This document shows, one piece after another, positions 1 to 7,918 of a stretch of DNA of 40,626 nucleotides. Under the pieces are notes generated by a model. It worked only from the letters and a program-made list of their open reading frames with translations, was not told the origin of the DNA and ran no database searches. The DNA comes from Lacticaseibacillus baoqingensis. Its GTDB lineage: Bacteria > Bacillota > Bacilli > Lactobacillales > Lactobacillaceae. A program made the translations under genes and the position numbers. The first letter of the stretch is position 1, and the number at the start of each line of letters is the position of its first letter. The stretch covers positions 1 through 40,626 of the forward strand of contig NZ_RHOI01000026.1 in NCBI RefSeq assembly GCF_003946165.1. Direction: 5' to 3'.

Positions 1-76
1 AAAACACTGGAATGCCTTGATATCAGGCTTTCCAGTGTTCTAACGAAATCAATAAAGTTCTAAAAATGGAGGTGAG
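1..76. repeat. Left att repeat (attL-like), 76-bp direct repeat
   Basis: Bases 1-76 are identical to 40551-40626. The repeat contains an imperfect inverted repeat (3-17 against 25-39, one mismatch) around the palindrome TGATATCA, which looks like a terminator hairpin. Because the other copy lies just beyond the integrase stop, I read this as the att core at the left prophage junction. The true crossover core is probably shorter than 76 bp. The alternative is an assembly overlap of a circular phage genome opened at attP. Confidence 0.75.
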
Positions 77-118
77 GTCCACATAACCCCTGCGTCACTA
101 AAGGCGCTAGAGTAGCTT

Positions 119-141
119 AGTGTACCGGTCGTGTACGTACC
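119..141 (+). promoter_or_regulatory. Integrase arm-type binding sites, left side
   Basis: Two GTGTAC motifs start at 120 and 131, 11 bp apart (one helical turn). The same motif with the same orientation and 11-bp spacing occurs at the other end (40498 and 40509). Short repeated sites flanking a core on both sides are expected for arm-type sites of a tyrosine integrase. Function is inferred from position and symmetry. Confidence 0.5.
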
Positions 142-182
142 AATTAGTCCCTATTATGGGGGCTTATTTTTTTGCAATCAAA

Positions 183-203
183 AAGCCCACCGGATGGCAG
201 GCT
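183..203 (-). terminator. Leftward rho-independent terminator near attL
   Basis: On the minus strand a 7-bp stem (184-190 with 195-201, two G-U pairs) is followed by TTTTTG. It lies directly downstream of another terminator at 210-233, giving tandem termination towards the host junction. Confidence 0.55.
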
Positions 204-209
204 GCGAGC

Positions 210-233
210 AAAAAAAATAAGCCCGAAGGCTTA
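210..233 (-). terminator. Leftward rho-independent terminator with TTCG tetraloop
   Basis: The minus-strand hairpin TAAGCC-TTCG-GGCTTA (218-233) is followed by ATTTTTTTT. It is a strong intrinsic terminator that would stop leftward prophage transcription before the left junction. Confidence 0.75.
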
Positions 234-234
234 A

Positions 235-357
235 ATGACGCTAATCTTTTTGACGTATAAATGCTGTTTATTCACAGTGACGTGCGGTTGCATCCGATTC
301 TGTCCCGAACCGTCCAGTACGTCACATAAAAAGACCAGCGACTACCCTCATGGATAA
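235..357 (+). CDS. Possible 40-aa ORF antisense to the left-end small RNA
   Basis: An ATG at 235 with weak GAAGG 8-12 bases upstream opens a 40-codon frame starting MTLIFLTYKCCLF, with a hydrophobic, cysteine-rich N-terminus and a basic tail. It overlaps the minus-strand RNA unit at 327-400 head to tail, the geometry of type I toxin-antitoxin loci. I do not recognise a known toxin sequence, and no good rightward promoter is visible. It may be a decayed toxin frame or chance. Confidence 0.2.
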   Translation: MTLIFLTYKCCLFTVTCGCIRFCPEPSSTSHKKTSDYPHG

Positions 358-400
358 TCGCCGGTCTCAAGCGCCCTCCGAGAAGGAACGCCGCTATTGT
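327..400 (-). ncRNA. Putative small RNA with its own promoter and terminator
   Basis: On the minus strand TTGACA (429-434), a 16-bp spacer and TATCAT (407-412) form a near-consensus promoter. About 35 bases downstream of the expected start a long hairpin (333-366: GACC, GCGA and TATCC arms with single mismatches) is followed by TTTTTAT. The unit encodes no convincing protein and would give an RNA of roughly 70-75 nt. Downstream, 234-327 can also fold (GTGACGT paired with ACGTCAC). Size and layout resemble a type I antitoxin RNA, but this is inference. Confidence 0.5.
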
Positions 401-440
401 ATCTATATGATATCATAGCAAGTCTCTGTGTCAATGAGTT

Positions 441-1409
441 CTACAAACATTCCTTCAATTTTTTGATTTTGTTAAACACGCTAGTGGACAAAACTAAATC
501 GAAGATGTCCTGTGAACCCACCGACTTCTGAAACTCAGTTACTGCTTCGGCATATTCCTTAATGAACCTAGAAATTTCCCGTTTAGGCATTCTGAGAGCT
601 CTTAAATAATAAACAAGGAGGGCTACATAGTCTGTTAGGGTTTCGAAAGTTATTTGACTGACACCCAGCTCGGATTCCAACTGGTGGGTAACTGTGTCTC
701 GGACCTTGTCCTTCTTGAACCGGCAATCAAATACAATATTATTATGCGCAATGGCATTCCTAAGGTCTTTCAGAAGAAAAACATGCCGCACAATAAAAGT
801 AGCATCCGTATCAATTGAGCCATCATAAACGCCAACGTTCTGGGACAGCTCAATACGTTTATTACCATTCATTACGTCCAAAAATGAGCCGAATTCCGCC
901 ATGCTGAAAAGCTCAAATATGGCCCAAATAGGAACACCTTCACCCTTATGCATGTAATGCTGAATCATCACTGAACTCCCATAGCGCTGAGCAATTAATT
1001 CATCAATTGTATTCTTAAGCCTGAGTCGATCGGTTATGCGCTCCTTATACTTCTTCTTGCTGGTCTCTTCCTTATACCGGTTAAGGCTGGTTTGGAAAAC
1101 CGCATCAATTGAAGGATCAATTCCATTGGACACAATAGCAATAGTACGGTTTTTGAGGGCGGTTTCTACCCGCATCATTCGAGGATAGAGAAGAGACTTA
1201 ACCGAGCTATCAAACTCATAGATTGCCTGGACTTGTCTAAACTCCGACAACTCCATCTTCTGGTTGTTGGAAGTCAATCGATAAGCTTTATATCCATGAT
1301 AATAGCCCATATCTAATAAGGCCCTCTTATCAGAGCTTCCGCCAACGTCTATGCTATGCTTATCGCGAATGTGGCGCATCAGAGCGTCAGTCGATTTTCC
1401 CTTTTTCAT
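441..1409 (-). CDS. Abi_2-family (AbiD/AbiF-like) abortive infection protein with HEPN motif
   Basis: This 322-aa protein resembles Abi_2 proteins: an N-terminal GYYHGYKAYR segment, a central YEFDSSVKSLLYPRMMRVET segment, PIWAIFELFSMAEFGSFL near residues 160-177, and RNAIAH at 217-222, which fits the HEPN RNase signature R-X4-H. Known family members abort phage infection, probably by RNA cleavage. GGAGATAATTC precedes the ATG. It lies between the lysis terminator and attL, the classic lysogenic-conversion position, and would be transcribed leftward from its own weak promoter. Activity against superinfecting phages is inferred. Family assignment is confident, mechanism less so. Confidence 0.85.
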   Translation of the reverse strand: MKKGKSTDALMRHIRDKHSIDVGGSSDKRALLDMGYYHGYKAYRLTSNNQKMELSEFRQVQAIYEFDSSVKSLLYPRMMRVETALKNRTIAIVSNGIDPSIDAVFQTSLNRYKEETSKKKYKERITDRLRLKNTIDELIAQRYGSSVMIQHYMHKGEGVPIWAIFELFSMAEFGSFLDVMNGNKRIELSQNVGVYDGSIDTDATFIVRHVFLLKDLRNAIAHNNIVFDCRFKKDKVRDTVTHQLESELGVSQITFETLTDYVALLVYYLRALRMPKREISRFIKEYAEAVTEFQKSVGSQDIFDLVLSTSVFNKIKKLKECL

Positions 1410-1480
1410 GAATTATCTCCAAGACAATGTATTTAGATTAAGTGTATTCCAAATCTCCGATTAAGTCATGATATCCGGCA

Positions 1481-1518
1481 TAAAAAATAAGCCCCACCCC
1501 GCGTTAGCAGAGTGAGGC
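1481..1518 (-). terminator. Terminator of the late (head-tail-lysis) operon
   Basis: On the minus strand a 12-bp stem (1507-1518 with 1491-1502, four G-U pairs, loop TAAC) is followed by TTATTTTTTA. Another 10-bp hairpin GCGTAGTAAA/TTTACTACGC lies between it and the endolysin stop. Together they end leftward late transcription before the abi gene. Confidence 0.8.
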
Positions 1519-1589
1519 AATAATGAGCTTGATAGAGTTTTAATGAGCGTAGTAAAGTACGACGCTTTTTACTACGCAATTGCTACGCT

Positions 1590-2318
1590 TTACCGCTTAC
1601 GAGTCGTCCCGTAGGCGCCTTCCGACCCGTCAGTCGGGCAGTAGACGTCATGAGCGCCGTCCATGTGGTGCACCCACATGTGCCCGCCTACACGCTTTTT
1701 GGAGTCATAGGCGAAGGTCCCGTGCGGTGGCAGGTAACCAGCCGGGGTGTCCGCCGTGGACGCTGTGTTGTAGCGCATCATCACCGGGGTGTCACCATTG
1801 ATAAAGGTACCGTTCTCAGCGGTGAAGCCTTTCGGCACACGGAAGTGTATGCCAGATTGATCAGGCTTAGCAGCAGCCGCACCAGCCAGGCGATAGACGT
1901 AGAAGTAAGGTCCGCCGTTCATCTCCCAGCGCGCGTCGTGGTTCTGGATCGTCTCACCTAAGTCTTGCCATGCCGTGCATTCCAGCCAGCGCTGGCCATC
2001 GATACAGATGCCAGTGTGACCACCAGCACCAGCAGACTGACCCTTGCGACCCCAGATGACCACGTCGCCACGCTTCATCTGCCAGTCAGCGTTCTCGGCG
2101 ATCAGCTTGAACCCGTTGCTGATTAGCCAGCCGTGTAGCGTTTCAGTGCTGGCGATGTAGCCGAGGTTGCTTGCCCCGCCTTTACGCAAAGCCGTGTAGA
2201 CGGCCCCGGAGCAGTCACAGGTGCCGTCACTAAAGTTCCGGCTGCCGTACATTGAGTACTCCGTGTGCCCGATTTGGGCCTGCAAAAATGAGATGGCCTT
2301 CTCGATATTAATAGCCAT
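1590..2318 (-). CDS. lys: Endolysin, NlpC/P60-like peptidase with C-terminal SH3-like binding domain
   Basis: This 242-aa protein starts with a phage peptidoglycan hydrolase domain of the NlpC/P60-like (Amidase_5) type. CDCSGAVYTAL carries the likely catalytic Cys36, and GGHTGIC supplies His101. The remainder from about residue 155 fits a cell-wall-binding SH3-like module. No signal peptide is seen, so export should depend on the holin just upstream. The ATG follows the holin stop directly. It is the last gene of the late operon. The exact bond cleaved (amidase or endopeptidase) cannot be read from the sequence. Confidence 0.85.
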   Translation of the reverse strand: MAINIEKAISFLQAQIGHTEYSMYGSRNFSDGTCDCSGAVYTALRKGGASNLGYIASTETLHGWLISNGFKLIAENADWQMKRGDVVIWGRKGQSAGAGGHTGICIDGQRWLECTAWQDLGETIQNHDARWEMNGGPYFYVYRLAGAAAAKPDQSGIHFRVPKGFTAENGTFINGDTPVMMRYNTASTADTPAGYLPPHGTFAYDSKKRVGGHMWVHHMDGAHDVYCPTDGSEGAYGTTRKR

Positions 2319-2678
2319 TTACTTGTCCTCCTTAGTGGTCGTTGGTTGGTCATCTGCTTTGTCATCTTTTAGTTCGTCGAGTTGTTCCTGTAAGGCCGCT
2401 AGCTTAGCCGCCTTGGTGGTAATGAGTGGTGGGTAAGCCAACGCTCGCTCACTGTCACCGATTCCTTGGGTCGTTGGGTCAACTGCTACCCCTAAGATAG
2501 TTAGTACTGCAAACACCGCGTTGATCACCCCGGTTAGCTGTTGCCCTAGGTTAGCGAAGTCCCAATTGTACCCGAAGACTGCTAATACCGCTTGACCAAC
2601 CAATAAAGCAGCTGGCACTAAGGCCAGCCAGAACTTGACACTCAATAAGCGCACTTTCCAGTTAATATTCATCATCAT
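2319..2678 (-). CDS. hol: Phage holin, phi LC3 family
   Basis: This 119-aa protein begins INWKVRLLSVKFWLALVPAA, the family's N-terminal motif, with membrane segments near residues 14-36 and 48-66, then DPTTQGIGDSERALAY and a charged coiled tail. Phi LC3 holins form the membrane lesions that release the endolysin. Three consecutive ATGs follow AAAGGAGATA, so the effective start may be the third (2672). It overlaps the upstream TM/coiled-coil gene by 17 bases and is adjacent to the endolysin gene. Confidence 0.85.
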   Translation of the reverse strand: MMMNINWKVRLLSVKFWLALVPAALLVGQAVLAVFGYNWDFANLGQQLTGVINAVFAVLTILGVAVDPTTQGIGDSERALAYPPLITTKAAKLAALQEQLDELKDDKADDQPTTTKEDK

Positions 2679-2955
2679 TATCTCCTTTGATGCCTACATG
2701 GTCTTCCAATCGAGTAAGCCTAGTTGAATGGCTCCCCAGTTCCTGACTATGAACCTTTTGCGTATTCAGAATGTCATCAATTACTTTCTCCTCATTCTGG
2801 AACCTTTGGTCAAACTTAAAGCCCAAATCTTTAATATCTTCTCGCAGCGGATCCAGTGCAATCCTTTTGAATATCCAACTACACAGGCTAACCAGTGTAG
2901 CGATTAAAGTTGCAAGCCCTACCCAATCGCCAATTCCATAACCTAAAAAATTCAC
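2662..2955 (-). CDS. Small membrane-anchored coiled-coil protein, XhlA/hemolysin-like
   Basis: This 97-aa product has one N-terminal membrane segment (about residues 8-30) followed by a heptad-rich helix containing DDILNTQKVHSQELGSH and LTRLEDHV. TM-plus-coiled-coil proteins of this kind sit in many Gram-positive phage lysis cassettes and may assist the holin or anchor at the membrane. The start is a GTG after GGAAGGAAGTG. Its partner role is inferred from position just upstream of the holin. Confidence 0.6.
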   Translation of the reverse strand: MNFLGYGIGDWVGLATLIATLVSLCSWIFKRIALDPLREDIKDLGFKFDQRFQNEEKVIDDILNTQKVHSQELGSHSTRLTRLEDHVGIKGDNDDEY

Positions 2956-2985
2956 ATCATTTCACTTCCTTCCACAAAAATACCG

Positions 2986-3117
2986 CTAGGCATTTGCCCC
3001 AGCGGCGTAGTCATTACCAGTAATTTGTTTATACTCATCAGACGTGATTGCTCCAGATTCTACATAGCCCTCTATCGGGCAGCCCCACGCGTACATCTGT
3101 TTTACAAAGTCCCGCAT
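2986..3117 (-). CDS. XkdX-family small tail/baseplate protein
   Basis: This 43-aa product contains YVESGAITSDEYKQITGNDY, the recognisable XkdX C-terminal motif, preceded by an aromatic segment beginning MRDFVKQMYAWG. XkdX proteins are tiny products found after tail-fibre genes in Firmicutes phages and PBSX-like elements; their function is unknown. ATG overlaps the upstream stop (TGATG), so translation is coupled. Confidence 0.75.
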   Translation of the reverse strand: MRDFVKQMYAWGCPIEGYVESGAITSDEYKQITGNDYAAGANA

Positions 3118-3464
3118 CAGCTCTCGCCCCCTAACTTTTCTGTGAGCGCGGTGACTTGTGCCGCCAATTGTGCGTTTTGCAAGCCCAGTGCGTTGATCAT
3201 CTGTTGCTCAGGAGTGGGAATCACCTTGTTAGCTTCGGCTTCGAGTTCTGCTTGCTTAGAGGTGTCCAACACAAGCTGACCATCTATAAGCTTAGTGGCG
3301 CTGAGTGAAATACCATTCAAGTCTGATTGAGACACCTCGATAGCATTCGTGGTATCAAATGGCGTTTGCCACGCTTTACCGTCGTAGAACTCTTGCTGAT
3401 AGCCAATGATATAGCCATCAGCGTCGATGCTGAACAGCACCTCGATTTTATCTTTGGTTTCCAT
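3117..3464 (-). CDS. Small tail-associated protein (DUF2977-like)
   Basis: This 115-aa protein has a beta-rich front (FSIDADGYIIGYQQEFYDG) and a helical end from about residue 70 that looks coiled-coil (QMINALGLQNAQLAAQVTAL). Similar products follow the tail fibre and precede XkdX in lactobacillus phages, which suggests a baseplate accessory or fibre chaperone. The function is not known. Confidence 0.6.
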   Translation of the reverse strand: METKDKIEVLFSIDADGYIIGYQQEFYDGKAWQTPFDTTNAIEVSQSDLNGISLSATKLIDGQLVLDTSKQAELEAEANKVIPTPEQQMINALGLQNAQLAAQVTALTEKLGGES

Positions 3465-3473
3465 TTTGCCCTC

Positions 3474-6395
3474 CTATACTGCAAATACCCTGCTCATGAT
3501 TGCATGAGGCGCCTGAGTGCCTGCGTTATTAGCTGCTACACCAGTAATCTGAGTGTTAGTCACAATCAGTTGCTTAAAAAATGTGCCAACCCCTGGCATA
3601 GATAGCTGCATCATTAAATCCCTACCTGTGTGGTATTCCGGCCAAATATTAGGCACCAGTGTGTAGTTGTAGTGGCTATCTTGTCTACCGGAATTAAAAT
3701 ATTGCCATTCAACTAGCCATCCCGAGAAAGTCTGGTCTAGATTGATTGACATTGTGGCTACATCACCTGCTTGGGGATAAATTGTTCCCTGCCAAGCTAA
3801 GGTACCGCTTCGCATCATCGCCAAAAGCTGAGATGCTGTTAGCGTTCCGGTTACCCAAGCGGCACTATTACCAGTAGGATTATATACTGCGCCAAGTGAC
3901 ATCATGCCTTGTCCAACATTGATTTCTGCCAGCTTTTGACCATTGGAAAAACCTCTGGCAATTAAGCTAGTTTGATTTAGCTCGGTATGTGAAACCTGTA
4001 CGTTAGCGTCATTATAAGCATCGGTAATCAATGCCCCGCTTGCTAAGGTCGAAGTCCCATGCATTTTATAAGCAAAACCGTCCGGCTGAACATTGGCAAA
4101 TGTGCTATTGAACGTAGACCCATTGAAGAAAACACCTGTAAAAGTTAGCCCATTGAACGTTGCGGCATTGATTGCAGAAGCTGAAATTTGTTGCTCAACC
4201 CATGCCGTGCCATTTGACTTGTAAAATTTGATTGCCACACCCGCAGAGTTCGTCAACCAGAATTGACTATTGGCAGGTGCAACAGTGGTTGGCAATGCAG
4301 TGCCACTAGCATAACTGGTAATGTCATTACCAGCAGGCCCTTGAGGCCCTTGCAACCCTTGAGCGCCTTGAGGTCCCTGTGGCCCTTGTGGTCCTTGTGC
4401 GCCAGTATCACCTTTGATTTGTGACCAGAGATAGGATGTCGGGTCTAAACTATCGGCTTGTGTATAGTCAGTGTAGGTTCCCATGTAGATAGGATGTGCT
4501 TCTGATGGTGCTGGTGACCATGGGGTAGCTACACTGCCTTGTTCCAGCTTAAGATGACTTACCGTCCCAGTCCCAGAGCCAGGAAATTCAATATATCCCA
4601 TGCTTTCCTTGATACCCGTTATATTTTTTGGTACCACAAATGTTGCGGACATTCTTCCTGAACCCGAATCATTAGTAGGATAGTACCATGGGCCAACATA
4701 TGGTAAGGTATCGCCTAATATATGTGCTTCCCACCCTAGACGGTCAGTATACGCTGTTGTGCCTCCAGCAACGAACCCTGAGTATTCATAATCAACTGAT
4801 ACAGTTACAGTTTGACCTTCTAGTCCTTTAAATAAGTTTAGCAGGTCATCAGTAGTTTCATTTGATAAGTAGCCTTGAACCATTGCTCCTGTACCTGTAA
4901 CAGTATGACGCCCAGTACCAGTTAATAGATTAGTGCCGCCACCAACATAAAACCCACTCTTACCATCACTACTGTCGGCGTACGCAATGTGGAAGTAAGG
5001 TGTTCTGCCATCAGCACCCTTTGCACCCGGAATACCGTCAGCGCCATCGTTGCCCTTAACCAATACCCACTTGCCGGCATAATCAGCCGGATCATCACTA
5101 GGAACTGATGTCTTGTTTGACCAAACAACCGCCATATACTTTTTGCCAGCAGGCAAAGCGCTCATGTTTGTTCCTTGATCGTCATCAGCGTAGCGAACCC
5201 ATGGATAGTATTGGATCGTCTTAGAGATATCCTTTAGCCTTTGAGCCAGATCTTGATACTGCTTAGCCACCTGACTCGTTTCAAGCAAATAGTCGCCAAC
5301 AACCATTGTGCTGTTTGAAGGATTGCTATAGCACTTGTCTAATTCCAATACACGTGCGGATAAATAGAGTTGCCTATCTTCTTGCTCGATCTGAACGGTA
5401 TCGCCGCAGTGAATATTTTGCGGCATCTTTGCCAGCTCGATTGTGTAGTTGACTGCCGGATGATTATTTTTCTTCAAATCTGCTAAAGCAGACTGCAATA
5501 ATGAGGCTTGTGTTTTCGCTTCATAGTCAATGACGTGGTTAAGATAACTGCCATAAATCGTCGCAGTGCTGTTCTGGCGTAAGCGCGAGTATACTCGGTT
5601 GCTAACGGTGTCCAGCAAGAATCCTTCTTTAGTAAGCACGAATTGCCCTGTTGGGTCTGTGTAGCTATAGCCAACTAAATTGATAGGTGTGTTACTTCCG
5701 TCTGGTGTAGCACCTCTAGCATAGATGGCTGTCATCAAGTTGGTGCTATCACTGTCAACTGTGATTCGGTTGATTTCGTCGCCAACGCGAAGCGTGACGC
5801 CACGGTCAGCTCCACGTTTCTTGACTACATTCAGATAGCACTTCACCATTGTTGTTCCAACGATGCTAAAACTGAAGTAAGTTTCTACTCCAAACTGAGT
5901 AGCAACAGAGTTCATTCGGTCATAGCTGGTTTCTTCACTGTCAAAAGTGAGTGTCCGCACATCGGTGGGGATCTCATTGACGCCAATATCCCAGCCACTG
6001 TCGTCAGTAAAAAGGTTGAAATACTGCTCAAATGTCATCTGTTTGGTAGCTGTATAAGCACCCAAAATTTCATTTTTTAGATCATTACCGGCATCGGTGC
6101 CTTCAAAAGCAATGCTGTATCCAGTGCCATCAGCATGTGATGCCGTAATGGTGATCATTCTGCCATTGCCATCATCGTCCATATAAAGCATGTAGTTTAA
6201 ATCTCGGCACATCGTTTCTGCTTTGGAGAGTTGCTTTTTAGGAAAGTATAGTGTCCCAGTAAAAGCAACCATAGCAACATCAACGTTGGTACGTTCAATT
6301 TCACCGCTAATTTTGAAATCATTTGTGTTATTGCTACCAGCAGTTGCAATTCCAAGCAAATTGTATGATCTATCAACAAAGTAAAAATCTTTCAC
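3474..6395 (-). CDS. Tail-associated protein (Tal) / receptor-binding fibre with collagen-like stretch
   Basis: This 973-aa protein starts with a Prophage_tail/Tal-type N-terminal region (about 1-380) that forms the baseplate hub below Dit. It is followed by GADGIPGAKGADG and the collagen-like GPQGPQGPQGAQG repeat around residues 660-690, then a beta-rich C-terminus likely to bind the host surface. The start is GTG at 6395, because AGGAGG lies 7 bases upstream and the codon overlaps the Dit stop (GTGA); a TTG in frame 18 bases upstream is less likely. Fusion of hub, spacer and tip is normal for these phages. The receptor cannot be told. Confidence 0.85.
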   Translation of the reverse strand: MKDFYFVDRSYNLLGIATAGSNNTNDFKISGEIERTNVDVAMVAFTGTLYFPKKQLSKAETMCRDLNYMLYMDDDGNGRMITITASHADGTGYSIAFEGTDAGNDLKNEILGAYTATKQMTFEQYFNLFTDDSGWDIGVNEIPTDVRTLTFDSEETSYDRMNSVATQFGVETYFSFSIVGTTMVKCYLNVVKKRGADRGVTLRVGDEINRITVDSDSTNLMTAIYARGATPDGSNTPINLVGYSYTDPTGQFVLTKEGFLLDTVSNRVYSRLRQNSTATIYGSYLNHVIDYEAKTQASLLQSALADLKKNNHPAVNYTIELAKMPQNIHCGDTVQIEQEDRQLYLSARVLELDKCYSNPSNSTMVVGDYLLETSQVAKQYQDLAQRLKDISKTIQYYPWVRYADDDQGTNMSALPAGKKYMAVVWSNKTSVPSDDPADYAGKWVLVKGNDGADGIPGAKGADGRTPYFHIAYADSSDGKSGFYVGGGTNLLTGTGRHTVTGTGAMVQGYLSNETTDDLLNLFKGLEGQTVTVSVDYEYSGFVAGGTTAYTDRLGWEAHILGDTLPYVGPWYYPTNDSGSGRMSATFVVPKNITGIKESMGYIEFPGSGTGTVSHLKLEQGSVATPWSPAPSEAHPIYMGTYTDYTQADSLDPTSYLWSQIKGDTGAQGPQGPQGPQGAQGLQGPQGPAGNDITSYASGTALPTTVAPANSQFWLTNSAGVAIKFYKSNGTAWVEQQISASAINAATFNGLTFTGVFFNGSTFNSTFANVQPDGFAYKMHGTSTLASGALITDAYNDANVQVSHTELNQTSLIARGFSNGQKLAEINVGQGMMSLGAVYNPTGNSAAWVTGTLTASQLLAMMRSGTLAWQGTIYPQAGDVATMSINLDQTFSGWLVEWQYFNSGRQDSHYNYTLVPNIWPEYHTGRDLMMQLSMPGVGTFFKQLIVTNTQITGVAANNAGTQAPHAIMSRVFAV

Positions 6396-7918
6396 AGCCA
6401 CGCCTCCTGCCAAGATACTTCAGCCGTACACTGTTTTGCCCAGCTTGAAGTAAGCAGCTTGATTGTGTTACTTCCTGGCTGAACTTTGAACTCGTCCCAG
6501 TTGTTGCCGATTGTTTGTAACGTTGGGTCTTCTGCATCATTTACAAAGACACGTCGATTAGGAACATCAACTTGTACAACATCTCCATCTTTGAAGCGAT
6601 TAGGCAAGTCTTTCCAGTAGTTGACATTAACCCATTGAAAAACACTGTCAGACCAGTTAATCGTCCACCCCGTCGTGTTGCTGAATCCAGCCATCCAAAC
6701 AGTGAATGAATCAATTGGCGTGTCTGCCATTCCGTCAATAGTGACTGGTGGAAATACGGTTTGAGCAGACGAAACAATGCCAGAAGCAGTAAGTTGTTTG
6801 ACTTTAGTTAGCCTGAACGTCGTGGTATTACCTAATTTAGATTCGACTATCTCATACATACCATTGGTAAAGAGTGCTCGATTAAGATTTTGCTTGAACA
6901 CATTATTGCCATTTACCCACCCTTCAACGATCAACGTATCGGCGGCATAGGTGTTATCACGCATCACAAAACAAATCGCGATGTTATTACCAGATTGTAA
7001 GTTGAATTCAACTCGCCCTAGTGCGCCTACATTGGTTATAACGTTGAACCGATTTGACCAGATTAAGTTGCCCGTATTCACACCAGCCGCATTAGCTTTG
7101 ATTGAGCCATGATAAGTTGGACCCGCCCAGTGCATTGCCACTGTGCGATTCAATATCGGTGTTGCAGCATCTTTTGCCTTCGCATAGTCCCAACTGCCCG
7201 CAATCGTGTTAGGACCGGGACTTGATCCATAAGGATATGTCGGGTAATTGATTGTCCCAGTATTAACAGCTACACCACTCGGCGCTGACATCAGATTGTA
7301 GTGAAACACAGTTTCCGAATCTGGAGCTTGAACCCCATCAACTTCCCCCGGATTGCCAAACTGTAGAATAGCGCCATTGTTCTCATTGATTAAAGTAAGC
7401 ACCCCGTTGTCACCACGCATCGTCGCGTCAATGACGGGGTAGACGGGATAAGTGCCATCGTTTTGAACGGCAATTTCATCGGTCAAAGTGCCATTATCGC
7501 CCATGTTGTCAGCCGTCTGCGTGGCTACCGAGTGCGCAATGCCACCATCTGGACAGATAAAGGTGATAGAGATTGTCCCTGATCGGAAGCCTTCGGTGAA
7601 GGTAGGTTGACTGTCTACGATGGCAAGGTAATATTTATCAGGCTCGTCCCCAAAAATTAGTTGCTGTGGTTCGTCCGTATCAATAGCGGCGGCTAAGGAA
7701 CGCCTTAGTGGTACCAAATCATCATTCATGACGATTCCAGTTACCACAATCGTCTTGACGTCACGTGACATGTACTGCCACATCTGACCATCGCTTACCC
7801 CAACTTTTTGCATTGTGCTGGCGTGCTTAGTCCCTATGTCACGTTGTACCATCTGCACATACATCCATTGGGTAATATATACCCCGGCGTATGCAATTTG
7901 CATACCTGCTTGTTTCAA
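6392..7918 (-). CDS. Distal tail protein (Dit) with inserted carbohydrate-binding-like domain
   Basis: At 508 aa this is about twice the size of a minimal Dit. Residues 1-140 carry the Dit galectin-like start (GVSDGQMWQYMSRDVK, RRSLAAAIDTDEPQQLIFGDEPDKYY). A long insert at about 200-440 rich in beta strands, Asn and Trp looks like a carbohydrate-binding module, as described for evolved Dit proteins of L. casei phages. It starts at TTG, 10 bases after AAAGGAGG, immediately after the tape-measure stop. It probably helps in first contact with the cell wall. Confidence 0.8.
   Translation of the reverse strand: MKQAGMQIAYAGVYITQWMYVQMVQRDIGTKHASTMQKVGVSDGQMWQYMSRDVKTIVVTGIVMNDDLVPLRRSLAAAIDTDEPQQLIFGDEPDKYYLAIVDSQPTFTEGFRSGTISITFICPDGGIAHSVATQTADNMGDNGTLTDEIAVQNDGTYPVYPVIDATMRGDNGVLTLINENNGAILQFGNPGEVDGVQAPDSETVFHYNLMSAPSGVAVNTGTINYPTYPYGSSPGPNTIAGSWDYAKAKDAATPILNRTVAMHWAGPTYHGSIKANAAGVNTGNLIWSNRFNVITNVGALGRVEFNLQSGNNIAICFVMRDNTYAADTLIVEGWVNGNNVFKQNLNRALFTNGMYEIVESKLGNTTTFRLTKVKQLTASGIVSSAQTVFPPVTIDGMADTPIDSFTVWMAGFSNTTGWTINWSDSVFQWVNVNYWKDLPNRFKDGDVVQVDVPNRRVFVNDAEDPTLQTIGNNWDEFKVQPGSNTIKLLTSSWAKQCTAEVSWQEAWL

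Noticed and set aside
4320-4420. Tandem repeat in the tail gene as possible CRISPR or satellite
   Set aside because: It encodes the collagen-like Gly-x-y stretch of Tal; unit length is 9 bases and there are no spacers.
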